Positions 17,107 to 25,200 of a stretch of 64,000 bases of DNA are shown here, one piece after another (positions within the stretch are counted from its first letter, which is position 1; every line of letters starts with the position of its first letter). The translations under genes were made by a program, and so were the position numbers. The stretch lies in assembly GCF_008180415.1 (NCBI RefSeq), contig NZ_VTEI01000007.1:254989-318988 (forward strand), given 5' to 3'. The notes beneath the pieces are model-generated. The model was not told the origin of the DNA, did not search any database, and saw nothing but the letters and a program-made list of their open reading frames with translations. Origin of the DNA: Rossellomorea vietnamensis. GTDB lineage: Bacteria > Bacillota > Bacilli > Bacillales > Bacillaceae_B.

Positions 17107-17883
17107 TTATTTCCCCTTGAACTGCGGCTTCCGTTTTTCACTGAAGGCGGCCAGTGCTTCAACACGGTCTTCAGTAGGAATCGTGATTTCATAAGCTTTT
17201 CTTTCAATTTGAAGGCCAGTCTGCAGGTCTGTATTCATGCCGTTTTTAATAGCAAACTTGGCCTGCTGAAGGGCAACGGGTCCATTGGACAGCATTTCAC
17301 CCGCAAATGAGATTACTTCTTCCATGAATGACTCGGGTGATGCCACTCTAGTCAGCATGCCGATATCCAAGGCTTCCTCGGATTTTAACCTTTTAGCTGT
17401 CAGGATCAGTTCCATAGCTTTGGATTCACCTATCAAACGCGGAAGGCGCTGCGTTCCTCCCGCTCCCGGGATGATTGCGAGGCTCGTTTCTGTCAGCCCC
17501 ATGCTAGTGCCGCTGACAGCAATTCTGAAGTCACAGGAGAGAGCGAGTTCCATGCCTCCCCCAAAAGCATACCCGTTCATCGCCGCGATGGTTGGCTGCG
17601 GAAGGGTAGATACCCCATTAAACACATCCCCGATTTTCATGACATTTCTTCTCACCTGCTGTTCGGTCAGGTTTTTTCTTTCTTTTAAATCAGCTCCAAC
17701 GCTGAAAGCTTTTTCTCCCGCTCCTGTAAATATCACAACCCGGATATCAGGATTGATGCGGATGGATTCAATCATCTTCTCCAATTCAAGAAGTGTATCG
17801 TAATTAAAAGCATTCATGGCATCAGGCCGGTTGACCGTAACGATCCCCAAGTGTTCACGCTGTTCCAACAAAATGGATTCCAA
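17107..17883 (-). CDS. Enoyl-CoA hydratase/isomerase
   Basis: A crotonase-fold enzyme, 258 residues, hydrating trans-2-enoyl-CoA in fatty acid degradation. Both catalytic glutamates are conserved: one in GGGMELALSCDF, the other in LTETSLAIIPGAGGTQR. The oxyanion-hole region SVGADLKE near residue 60 is also present. The start is a TTG at 17881-17883 with AAAGGGGG 8 nt upstream, which gives the normal family length; the much longer open frame upstream enters the repeat at 17971. Together with lcfB at 18598 it suggests local fatty-acid catabolism. Confidence 0.9.
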   Translation of the reverse strand: MESILLEQREHLGIVTVNRPDAMNAFNYDTLLELEKMIESIRINPDIRVVIFTGAGEKAFSVGADLKERKNLTEQQVRRNVMKIGDVFNGVSTLPQPTIAAMNGYAFGGGMELALSCDFRIAVSGTSMGLTETSLAIIPGAGGTQRLPRLIGESKAMELILTAKRLKSEEALDIGMLTRVASPESFMEEVISFAGEMLSNGPVALQQAKFAIKNGMNTDLQTGLQIERKAYEITIPTEDRVEALAAFSEKRKPQFKGK

Positions 17884-17970
17884 GTATGTATCCCCCTTTT
17901 TGTAATTCTGAATAAAACGCTTCCATACACTCATTCGACAAAACCTGCCTAAAACCTTTCTTCTAAGAAC

Positions 17971-18423
17971 AAAAGCGTAAGCGGCTTGTCCAGCTCCGAC
18001 AGGCAAATGTTCCAAAGAGAAAAAAAGGCGGGCTTTCCTTTTATTCTCTTTGGGTTATTTGACCCCGAGGAGCTAGCCGCTGAAGCTGGACGGAACAAAA
18101 GCGTAAGCGGCTTGTCCAGCTCCGACAGGCAAATGTTCCAAAGAGAAAAAATGGCGGGCTTTCCTTTTATTCTCTTTGGGTTATTTGACCCCGAGGAGCT
18201 AGCCGCTGAAGCTGGACGGAACAAAAGCGTAAGCGGCTTGTCCAGCTCCGACAGGCAAATGTTCCAAAGAGAAAAAAAGGCGGGCTTTCCTTTTATTCTC
18301 TTTGGGTTATTTGACCCCGAGGAGCTAGCCGCTGAAGCTGGACGGAACAAAAGCGTAAGCGGCTTGCCCAGCTCCGACAGGCAAATGTTCCAAAGAGAAA
18401 AAAAGGCGGGCTTTCCTTTTATA
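17971..18423. repeat. 126-bp tandem repeat, three full units plus a partial one
   Basis: Units start at 17971, 18097, 18223 and 18349, exactly 126 bp apart, and differ by only one or two bases. Each begins AAAAGCGTAAGCGGCTTGTCC and ends GGAGCTAGCCGCTGAAGCTGG, which are imperfectly inverted. The centre holds CCAAAGAGAA...TTCTCTTTGG, a strong stem. The fourth unit stops after CTTTCCTTTTAT. Since 126 is divisible by three, both strands show long open frames; these are not genes. Confidence 0.93.
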
Positions 18424-18548
18424 GTTTATGGTTTCCCCAGCTAAAAGTCTGTTTCAGTCGGACGGACTGCCGGCTGCTGAAGCAGAGCTGCGGACAATAA
18501 CCCTATAAGCTGCTCACATCAGCTGCCTTTGTAATCTCCTCAATAAAG

Positions 18549-18590
18549 AAAGGCTCGTTTCCGATGGCTTCTGCCTCCGGAAACAAGCCC
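18549..18590 (-). terminator. lcfB terminator
   Basis: On the minus strand, GCTTGTTTCCG pairs with CGGAAACGAGC, followed by CTTTCTTT. Confidence 0.8.
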
Positions 18591-18597
18591 AAATGGA

Positions 18598-20151
18598 TTA
18601 AGACTGAACTACTTGCTGTTTTAATGCGCGGCGCAGAATCTTCCCTGTTGTATTCTTAGGAAGCTCTTCTAGGAATTCGACCGATCCAGGAAGCTTGTAC
18701 TTAGCCAAGTGCTCACTGCAATACGCAATCAGTTCCTGCTCTGTAAGTTCACTGTTCTTTTTTACCACGAAGCACTTTACCGCTTCCCCCATTTCCGGGT
18801 CGGGAAGCCCGATTACCGCTACTTCGACTACCTCGGGATGACTGTATAGTACTTCTTCCACTTCACGCGGATATACGTTATAACCGCCGACAATGATCAT
18901 GTCTTTCTTTCTGTCGACTATTGTGAAGTATCCCTCTTCATCCATCTTAGCCAGGTCTCCTGTGTAAAGCCAGCCATCGCGGATGCTTGCATTGGTTTCT
19001 TCTGGAAGTTTGTAGTAGCCCTTCATGACATTAGGTCCCCTGACAATAAGTTCCCCCACTTCACCTGCCGGCACTTCTTCTCCCAGTTCATTCACCACTT
19101 TGTTTTCAACATTCACGATAGATGTACCGATAGACCCTGCTTTCCTAGGGCGGTCAAGCGGATTGAAGCAGGTAACCGGTGACGCCTCTGACAAGCCGTA
19201 TCCTTCTGAAATGGCAACATTGAATTTCTTTTCAAAGTTTTTCAGAAGAGCTACCGGAAGTGAAGCCCCTCCTGATATGCAAAGTCTTAACGTGGAGAAG
19301 TCCTCTGGATTTCCTTCTTCATACTGATAAAGGAAATTATACATTGTCGGCACACCCGCAAAGACGGTCGGCTTATATTCTCTTGCCAATTTAAAAATAT
19401 CCTGCGGGCTGAATTTCGGTGCAATCAGCAGCGTCGCACCTGTCATTAATGGCGCATTCAGGACAACTGTTAAACAGAACACATGGAACATTGGAAGTGT
19501 CGTGATGACTCTGTCGTCTTCATTCATCTTAAGATATTCCCCGGTATCCCTTGCATTGGAATAAAGATTCTTATGCGTCAGCATCGCACCCTTTGGTTTC
19601 CCTGTTGTACCTGAGGTATATAAGATTACAGCTGTATCCTCTTCAACTAATTGAGGCCCTCTGAATCCAGGATCTCCGGAACCGACAACCTCTGTAAACG
19701 ATTTCATTTTAGGGTAAGCTGACAGCTGCTCAGGCTGGATGCCCTTTGCTCTTTCATCTCCGGTTTCACAATAGATGAAATGTTCCACTTCAGGCAGATG
19801 ATGATGCATTTTTTCTACAAGCGGAAGCAGAATATCCAGCGTGACAACCGCTTTGACATCCCCATTTTTCATGATATAGCCTATCTCGTCAGGCGTGTAG
19901 ATGGGATTGATCGGTATGACTGTTGCCCCAACTCTCATCGCTCCATATAAAGCGATAATAAAATGAGGTGAATTTCCCAAAACGAGTGCTACATGATCCC
20001 CTTTGCCAAGCCCAAGCTTTTCAAGTCCGCTGGCAAATTTATTAACAGCGCCATTCAATTCTCCATATGTACTCGACTGGCCCATAAAATAATAAGCCGG
20101 CTTCATTGCATGGAGCTTTGCGGATTCTTCCAATCGTGCTGAAAGATTCAT
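18598..20151 (-). CDS. lcfB: Long-chain fatty-acid-CoA ligase (LcfB/YhfL)
   Basis: A 517-residue adenylate-forming enzyme that activates fatty acids to acyl-CoA with ATP. The AMP-binding loop [11 protein letters not shown] is at 178-188, GYGLSEASP (A5 motif) near 315, YTGD near 395, the hinge [11 protein letters not shown] near 412 and the catalytic lysine in NTTGKILRR near 502. Size and sequence match YhfL/LcfB of B. subtilis. A perfect FadR operator lies 24 bp upstream of the ATG, so it should be repressed without long-chain acyl-CoA. Confidence 0.93.
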   Translation of the reverse strand: MNLSARLEESAKLHAMKPAYYFMGQSSTYGELNGAVNKFASGLEKLGLGKGDHVALVLGNSPHFIIALYGAMRVGATVIPINPIYTPDEIGYIMKNGDVKAVVTLDILLPLVEKMHHHLPEVEHFIYCETGDERAKGIQPEQLSAYPKMKSFTEVVGSGDPGFRGPQLVEEDTAVILYTSGTTGKPKGAMLTHKNLYSNARDTGEYLKMNEDDRVITTLPMFHVFCLTVVLNAPLMTGATLLIAPKFSPQDIFKLAREYKPTVFAGVPTMYNFLYQYEEGNPEDFSTLRLCISGGASLPVALLKNFEKKFNVAISEGYGLSEASPVTCFNPLDRPRKAGSIGTSIVNVENKVVNELGEEVPAGEVGELIVRGPNVMKGYYKLPEETNASIRDGWLYTGDLAKMDEEGYFTIVDRKKDMIIVGGYNVYPREVEEVLYSHPEVVEVAVIGLPDPEMGEAVKCFVVKKNSELTEQELIAYCSEHLAKYKLPGSVEFLEELPKNTTGKILRRALKQQVVQS

Positions 20152-20175
20152 GTTCTCCCTCCCCTTTTCCGAAAG

Positions 20176-20195
20176 ATGAATGAATCGTCATTCAT
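20176..20195 (-). promoter_or_regulatory. FadR operator
   Basis: ATGAATGA, four bases (ATCG), TCATTCAT: a perfect palindrome that matches the B. subtilis FadR consensus (TGAATGA-N4-TCATTCA). It lies between the lcfB start and its promoter region. That FadR represses lcfB in B. subtilis is established; here it is inferred from the match. Confidence 0.88.
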
Positions 20196-20317
20196 CTAAA
20201 AATTATAAGTTTTCAAAATATATTTTATATAAAGAATACATAAAATACAAGCATCCTACTATAATTTTACTAATTATAACCAGATAATGGAGGAATTCTA
20301 CTCTGCTATTCGAGAAC

Positions 20318-20361
20318 AAAAAAACGTATGGACTACACCCTGCTGGTCCATACGTTTCATA
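20318..20361 (-). terminator. Minus-strand terminator now distant from its gene
   Basis: AAACGTATGGAC / GTCCATACGTTT with TTTTTTT on the minus strand. The nearest minus-strand gene upstream is the small CxxC gene at 20743-20883; two repeats (20365-20535, 20540-20742) fill the space between. Confidence 0.75.
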
Positions 20362-20364
20362 TTC

Positions 20365-20535
20365 ATAAAAGGTTCTATTCATAAACTTTGTTGCTAATTC
20401 ATATCAACTTCGTAAAATAAAGGCTTTATATTCTGTTAACCCAAAAGAAATGAACTGCTCCCCTTAAAGAAAAAATCTTCGTATATGGATGGGGATACTG
20501 CCGAAAGCAAAATTAATGCTAAAACAGTCTATTTA
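20365..20535. repeat. MITE-like repeat, decayed copy
   Basis: Left end AGGTTCTATTCATAAACTTTGTTGCTAATT and right end GCTAAAACAGTCT are diverged forms of the family ends (AAGGCTCTTTTCGTAAACTTTGTTGCTA; GCGAAAACAGCCTT). Confidence 0.6.
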
Positions 20536-20539
20536 ATAC

Positions 20540-20742
20540 AACCTTATTAAATTTAATTGCTGCTATAGAATGTGATTTCACCTTTATCCCCCTTTAGGTA
20601 GAAGGATCTTCGCTGCAGGCGTACGATCTCCTGCGGGACTAGCGGCCGACTAGTTCCAGCGCCCAGCCCCGCGGAGTCGTCCGCCTGGAGCGGAAATACA
20701 TATCGTTCAAATCAGCAGCAATCTTTGCGAAAAACAGCCTTA
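20540..20742. repeat. Composite MITE-like repeat with GC-rich core
   Basis: Right end GCAATCTTTGCGAAAAACAGCCTT and a GC-rich core at 20600-20692 (CTCCTGCGGGACTAGCGG, CCCCGCGGAGTCGTCCGCC) match the element at 366-612. The element ends on the base next to the stop codon of the small gene at 20743. Confidence 0.7.
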
Positions 20743-20883
20743 TCAAAAGAAATTTTTAACAACCTGTTCTTCCCTGCCGCAAACCGTACACTTATACTGA
20801 ATTTCAAGCGCATCTTCGACAGCATCATGAATCGTTTCTTTCTTATCGTTTTCACAATATCGTTTCACTTGAGCTCTTTCCAT
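20743..20883 (-). CDS. Small CxxC protein, 46 aa
   Basis: Read directly from the minus strand: MERAQVKRYCENDKKE, a helical middle, then YKCTVCGREEQVV and a short end. CTVC with an upstream YC gives three cysteines, suggesting a small zinc-binding protein. GGTGAT lies 5-6 nt before the ATG. The frame is compact and protein-like in composition. It lies upstream of nothing else on that strand until the terminator at 20318. The family is not known to me. Confidence 0.65.
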   Translation of the reverse strand: MERAQVKRYCENDKKETIHDAVEDALEIQYKCTVCGREEQVVKNFF

Positions 20884-20990
20884 TTGAAATCACCACTTTC
20901 TTCAAATCTGCTTTTCACTATGTTTTATCCATAAGCAAAAAGAAATAACCTGTTTTCAGAAAAAAAGCGGTGACAGGAATGCCTCTTTGA

Positions 20991-21977
20991 TTAGTATATC
21001 AGGTTGATGATGTCCTCTTTGGTGACATTTCCAAAGTAGTGTGGAATTTCCACACCTTCAAGGGCATGCTCAACCTCGGCCTTTTCATATTTCAAGCCAG
21101 TAAGCTTGTTCTCTATGTCACTGACATCGCCGACACCGAAGAAATCGCCATAAATCTTACAGTTTTCAATAACCCCTTTATTCACTTCCAGCCTGATATC
21201 AATGGAACCGACAGGAAAACGGTGGGAATGCTGAAGGTTGAATTTCGGTGATTTCCCGTAATTCCAATTCCAGTTTCCATATCTTTTTTCGGATAATTCA
21301 TGTATGTTTTTCCAATCTTCCTCCGTCAGTTCATACTCTTCGATTTCATTCACATCGAAGATATAGCGAAGCAGCATAGAGCGGAATTCAGTGATTGAAA
21401 TCTTCTCTTCAAGAAATTCGGAAATATTGGCAACACGGCTGCGAATTGATTTAATTCCCTTCGATTCAATTTTATCTTTTCTGACTTTCAGGGCAGAAAC
21501 AACATTTTCAATTTCAGAATCAAACAGAAGAGTTCCGTGGCTGAACATTCTTCCTTTTGTTGAGAACTGGGCGTTGCCGGAGATTTTACGGCCTTCTGCT
21601 TCAATATCATTTCTTCCGCTTAGTTCAGCATTCACTCCTAATTTTTTCAAAGCCTTGATCACAGGCTCAGTGAATTTGCGGAAGTTGTGAAAACTTTCTC
21701 CATCATCTTTCGTTATGAAACTGAAGTTCAAGTTTCCGAGATCATGATAGACCGCTCCTCCTCCAGAAAGGCGGCGGACAACATGCAGGTTTTCGGACTC
21801 AACATATTCAGTGTTGATTTCTTCTATTGTATTTTGGTTTTTTCCAATGATAATCGAAGGTGCATTGATATAGAACAGCAGATACGTTTCATCAATATCC
21901 AAATTTTTCAAAGCGTACTCCTCGATTGCCAGGTTTATACGCGGATCTGTAATGCCTTTATTGTCTATAAACTTCAT
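20991..21977 (-). CDS. lplJ: Lipoate-protein ligase LplJ
   Basis: A 328-residue enzyme that attaches free lipoate to the lipoyl domains of dehydrogenase complexes and the glycine cleavage H protein, using ATP through lipoyl-AMP. The signature RRLSGGGAVYHDLGN starts at residue 68, NLNFSFIT follows, and the adenylate-binding region with GRKISGNAQF is near 130. The C-terminal accessory domain is present, so the ligase is complete. The start has an AAGGAGG ribosome binding site. It is co-directional with yhfI, as in B. subtilis. Confidence 0.94.
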   Translation of the reverse strand: MKFIDNKGITDPRINLAIEEYALKNLDIDETYLLFYINAPSIIIGKNQNTIEEINTEYVESENLHVVRRLSGGGAVYHDLGNLNFSFITKDDGESFHNFRKFTEPVIKALKKLGVNAELSGRNDIEAEGRKISGNAQFSTKGRMFSHGTLLFDSEIENVVSALKVRKDKIESKGIKSIRSRVANISEFLEEKISITEFRSMLLRYIFDVNEIEEYELTEEDWKNIHELSEKRYGNWNWNYGKSPKFNLQHSHRFPVGSIDIRLEVNKGVIENCKIYGDFFGVGDVSDIENKLTGLKYEKAEVEHALEGVEIPHYFGNVTKEDIINLIY

Positions 21978-21998
21978 AAAATATCCTCCTTAAAATCG

Positions 21999-22733
21999 TT
22001 AAATGTGTATCTGTAAGTCTTTATGGGCGAGAAGGATTTCTCCATCAAATACACTCCGGGCTTCCTTCACCAGGTTTTCCAGGTTACCGTAATGAGGCAG
22101 ATGGGTGAGCACCAGCTTTTTTACACCCGCGCCTTTTGCGGCTCTGCCGCTGTCGAGGCTGTTCATATGCCCTGCTCCGCTTCCATCCATGTCTGCATAG
22201 AAATTGCATTCGCAAAGGAATAAATCGGCATCCTTTGCAAAAGGGATAAAAGATTCCTGATAAGCTGAATCTGCCGTGTAAACAAGGGTTTTGCCTCCTG
22301 CTTCAATTCTCATCGCGTAACATGGCACTGGATGCTTGGTTCGTAAAAAAGAAATGGAAAAGGGACCTGCCTTCAAGGTGGTTTCAGGATTGTATTCTAT
22401 ACCTGCCATCAGGTCCTTGTATGTAAGTGACTCGAAGCCCTGCTTGTCTTCCTTGTGAGCATAAAACGGCAGTGATTTATTATGTTTTCCCAAGTACTTT
22501 TGAATTAAAAGGGCATGCTGAAGAACTCCGATATCGGCTGTGTGATCAGGATGGTAATGAGATAAGATGGCAGCGTCCAGCTCGTGTGCTTCCATATGCT
22601 CCTGCAGAAAGGACAACACACCGCTTCCGCAGTCAATCAACAGTTTAAAGCCCTGATCTTCCAACAGATATCCCGAGCTGGCTTCATTCTTCTTTGGGTA
22701 GCCGCCCCAATGGCCTATTACAGTCAATTTCAA
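21999..22733 (-). CDS. yhfI: MBL-fold hydrolase YhfI
   Basis: A 244-residue metallo-beta-lactamase fold hydrolase of the RNase Z-like/PhnP side of the superfamily. The metal motif is LSHYHPDHTADI (HxHxDH); further ligands are in TKHPVP, YTADSAY and LTHLPH. The substrate is not known. The start is a TTG at 22731-22733 after AAAGGAGAGA, giving exactly the length of B. subtilis YhfI; the longer frame upstream is not coding. It lies about 21 bp upstream of lplJ in the same direction. Confidence 0.9.
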   Translation of the reverse strand: MKLTVIGHWGGYPKKNEASSGYLLEDQGFKLLIDCGSGVLSFLQEHMEAHELDAAILSHYHPDHTADIGVLQHALLIQKYLGKHNKSLPFYAHKEDKQGFESLTYKDLMAGIEYNPETTLKAGPFSISFLRTKHPVPCYAMRIEAGGKTLVYTADSAYQESFIPFAKDADLFLCECNFYADMDGSGAGHMNSLDSGRAAKGAGVKKLVLTHLPHYGNLENLVKEARSVFDGEILLAHKDLQIHI

Positions 22734-22935
22734 TGAACTCTCTCCTTTCCGCATCCCCATTATGAGAATGGTTTTCATCCTATGTCCACTATACTGCAAT
22801 ACGCCTATTTTTTCATTATTTTTGAATTTCAATACAAATTCAATTGACGAAACGACAACTGTTATAATACAATATAAGAAATAAAGAAAACAGTTATATA
22901 ACAAAGGGGTATACTAAAACTGGAGGGTGATCAAC

Positions 22936-23070
22936 ATGTTAACGAATGTAGTGGAGTTTTTCAGGAACTTACCTAAGAAACAATGTGTACAGTGCGGCGA
23001 GAATATTGATGAACAACATGAATGCTACGGCAATCATTGCGATGGCTGTCTTTCCGATCACGAGCTGTAA
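22936..23070 (+). CDS. yhfH: YhfH family small zinc-finger protein
   Basis: A 44-residue protein beginning MLTNVVEFFRNLPKKQC, with CVQC, then C-x4-C-x2-C: the YhfH family pattern of a short amphipathic helix followed by a four-cysteine zinc site. GGAGGGTGA lies 5-6 nt upstream of the ATG. It is divergent from yhfI, as in B. subtilis. Function unknown. It is too small for most gene-calling cut-offs. Confidence 0.88.
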   Translation: MLTNVVEFFRNLPKKQCVQCGENIDEQHECYGNHCDGCLSDHEL

Positions 23071-23097
23071 AAACAGGTATCGCTGTTGAAAAACAAA

Positions 23098-23136
23098 AAA
23101 AGCTGAAGCGGATGATTCTCGCTTCAGCTTTTTTTG
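23098..23136. terminator. Bidirectional terminator between yhfH and the YtkA-type lipoprotein gene
   Basis: AAAAAAGCTGAAGCG / CGCTTCAGCTTTTTTT, with T-runs on both strands between two convergent genes. Confidence 0.93.
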
Positions 23137-23910
23137 CTATTCGACGGTGATTTCTTCCTCTGAATGTTCATGAAGGCCTTCATCATTCTCTGCATGAATC
23201 GTTACATGATACAAACCAGACTCCGCAAATTCATAATTCCCTTTATAGCTTCCTGCCTCGGATTCTTGGGTTTCAACCCAGGCATGATCCTCCGTTCCTT
23301 CCAGCCAGATTTCAAAACGAATACTAGCTGCTTCCAGAGGTTTCCCGTCTTTTTCAAGTTGGGCTGTCAATTCAGTGTCGGTTCCTGATTTAATTGTGTC
23401 AGGTTTCATTAAATGAAAGGAGACTTCGCTGTGTCCATGATCATGATCTCCCTCTTCAGAGGAGTGTGATTCATGGTCCTCTGTGACTTCAGCATTCCCA
23501 ACAGCAATTTGTTTCTTAGGCATTGTATGCATATCGTTAGCAGTTACATGGACTTGTACATGATATACACCATCTTCATCGAACGTCTTTTCAGCCGTAT
23601 AATGTCCATCTTCGTGATTTTCTGCTTCGATCATTTCACTGTCTTCTTTTTGTCCTTCTTTCCAAATCTCGTACTCCACTTCTGTTGCGTCGGTGATATT
23701 CTCTTCACCCTGGGTCACATGTGTACGGAATTCCACTGTTTCACCAGGCTCTGCTGTATCAGGAAGACTCAGGTCAGCACTGATTGCGGTTAAACCGCCT
23801 TCCTCACCTGAGTGGCCATTTCCGTGATCTTCATGGTTATTTCCCCCGCTGCCGCAGGCTCCCAATAGCATAATGCCTAATATTAATAAAAAGGGCAGTA
23901 ATTTCTTCAT
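23137..23910 (-). CDS. Lipoprotein with two YtkA-like domains and a His-rich linker
   Basis: A 257-residue exported lipoprotein: signal MKKLLPFLLILGIMLL, lipobox GAC with Cys19. Two copies of an Ig-like YtkA domain follow (about 45-135 and 160-255), each with EIW(K/L)EG and (S/G)G/DVYHV(Q/T)(V/I)H marks. Both the N-terminal linker (NHEDHGNGHSGEE) and the inter-domain linker (EDHESHSSEEGDHDHGHSE) are rich in histidine, which suggests metal binding at the cell surface. The YtkA/FixH-like family is linked to oxidase or copper functions in some bacteria; the exact role here is not known. Confidence 0.85.
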   Translation of the reverse strand: MKKLLPFLLILGIMLLGACGSGGNNHEDHGNGHSGEEGGLTAISADLSLPDTAEPGETVEFRTHVTQGEENITDATEVEYEIWKEGQKEDSEMIEAENHEDGHYTAEKTFDEDGVYHVQVHVTANDMHTMPKKQIAVGNAEVTEDHESHSSEEGDHDHGHSEVSFHLMKPDTIKSGTDTELTAQLEKDGKPLEAASIRFEIWLEGTEDHAWVETQESEAGSYKGNYEFAESGLYHVTIHAENDEGLHEHSEEEITVE

Positions 23911-23948
23911 CTATGCATCCTCCTGAAAACGTGTTAGTTCTTGAATCT

Positions 23949-24016
23949 TGGCTCTTTTCGTAAACTTTGCTGCTATCTGATAATAATTCCGAAAAAAAAA
24001 CCTAATTATTAGTGTA
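23949..24016. repeat. MITE-like repeat, left part only
   Basis: TTGGCTCTTTTCGTAAACTTTGCTGCTA and the following AATTCCGAAAAAAAAACC match the left arm of the family; the right half is missing. Confidence 0.6.
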
Positions 24017-24076
24017 ACGGTTGAGTCTTCCATAAGTATAGGGCAGTTGTTACAATTTTTAAACATATGTTGATTT

Positions 24077-24703
24077 TCACAGAGATAGTTCGTTTTTTAC
24101 TTTTTCAATTAAATCCGGCGAATCTTTAATCCCAGCAACCGTTACTCCGGTCATAAGCCAGCTGAATGCTTGTTTCAGCAAAATGCCCTTATCAAATGTC
24201 TCCACTCCATATTTCGTAATCAGCCACGCATTAACACCTGCCACCACACCGCTTCTCAGTGCGAAAACAAAGGTGATATCCACAGGAACACTTTGAAAAT
24301 CCGACTCTGTCCGTAAAGCTTCTTGCTGAATTGGCGGTCATACCCTTGAAGTTCAGCAAAATCAAGACCGAAATAAAGAGTGATGGGTTTCTTGAGTAAA
24401 ATAGTGATTAAGAAAAACAGACTCATTGAAATGCTGAAATAGACATTATTCCAAAGGAGTTGAATGGCAGAGCCGGCTAGTACTTCAATGAGGGTGCCTA
24501 TCACTAAAGTCGATATAATATAAATTCCGAAAATATTAACTCTCTTCATCTCCCAGAAGCGGTACATAGTATAGAGAATCGCAGGCACAGAAGAGAGCAG
24601 CATCGCGTAGTAATCACCAGTGACATCCCTCAAAACATTCCAGAAAAGCAGTGGCAGAGCTGCATAAAAAATAAGATCAAGCAGCACTATATTTTTTTTT
24701 CAT
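24077..24703 (-). pseudogene. Twice-frameshifted VC0807-type membrane protein gene
   Basis: Pieces in successive frames make up one membrane protein of about 215 residues. The start ATG (24701-24703, with AAAGGG upstream) leads into nine A residues and a stop at codon 9; with one A fewer the frame would continue as IVLLDLIFYAALPLLFWNVL. That frame (24256-24687) then runs out at SRIFKVFL, while VDITFVFALRSGVVAGVNAW continues in another frame from about 24283 to 24077. The protein has about five to six membrane segments and resembles the VC0807 family. Two independent shifts suggest decay, though sequencing error in the A-run is possible. Confidence 0.7.
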
Positions 24704-24796
24704 ATGTAAAACCCTTTCTTTTAAGGTGAAAATCTTATTTCCGATTAATAAACGTACGTAGTAGAGCTTCAAAAGTGTCATAATTATGGAAATACA

Positions 24797-24830
24797 AAAA
24801 GTTCCGCCATAACAATGGACGGAACTTCTT
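24797..24830 (-). terminator. Terminator of the SnoaL-like gene
   Basis: On the minus strand, AAGTTCCGTCC / GGCGGAACTT followed by TTTTGT. Confidence 0.8.
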
Positions 24831-24858
24831 TGAATGGATAAACAACATGTTCTATCGG

Positions 24859-25200
24859 TTAGACCACAAACCATACTTTATTTATTTTATCTTCCAGAGC
24901 TTCATACATCGCAACGGCAAAGCTCTCCCTGCCATTTGCTCTGCCTGTGACATGTTCATGGTCAATAGCAATATTGTCTTTTATAATGCGGGACAGGAGC
25001 TCGGCATGGTTATCAGGATTCTCGCGAAACATTTTACCATAGCGTTCCTTCATCTCCTCAATTCCTTGGTACACCACAGCGTTCGATGGAAATTCCATGA
25101 CCGTCACATCATCACTGTAGCATTCCAGAAACGCCTCCAGGTTTTGGGCATTATACGCGTCAAGCTGCTTTTGTGCCAATTCTTCTGCCTTTGTATTCAT
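24859..25200 (-). CDS. SnoaL-like/NTF2-fold protein, 113 aa
   Basis: A small cone-shaped NTF2-fold protein. Family marks: LDAYNAQNLEAFLECYSDDVTVMEFPS in the first half and the GIEEMKERYGKMF helix. Such domains serve as isomerases, hydratases or ligand-binding modules; the substrate is not evident. The start chosen is ATG at 25198-25200, which overlaps the preceding stop as TAATG; a start 25 codons upstream would lie inside the kinase-like gene. Translational coupling with the kinase-like gene is likely. Confidence 0.8.
   Translation of the reverse strand: MNTKAEELAQKQLDAYNAQNLEAFLECYSDDVTVMEFPSNAVVYQGIEEMKERYGKMFRENPDNHAELLSRIIKDNIAIDHEHVTGRANGRESFAVAMYEALEDKINKVWFVV

Noticed and set aside
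17884..18015. N-terminal extension of the enoyl-CoA hydratase
   Set aside because: The extra 44 residues run into the 126-bp repeat; the TTG with AAAGGGGG gives the normal family length.
17949..18444. Open frames on both strands (133 and 152 codons) over the 126-bp array
   Set aside because: 126 is a multiple of three, so any stop-free unit gives a repeated peptide; neither strand has a proper start, and the family is intergenic elsewhere.
22734..22904. N-terminal extension of YhfI by 57 codons
   Set aside because: Hydrophobic, low-quality reading upstream of a strong AAAGGAGAGA; the TTG start gives exactly the B. subtilis length.
24677..24874. Independent 65-codon minus-strand gene
   Set aside because: Its last nine codons are the out-of-frame start of the frameshifted membrane gene; the rest overlaps the neighbouring terminator.
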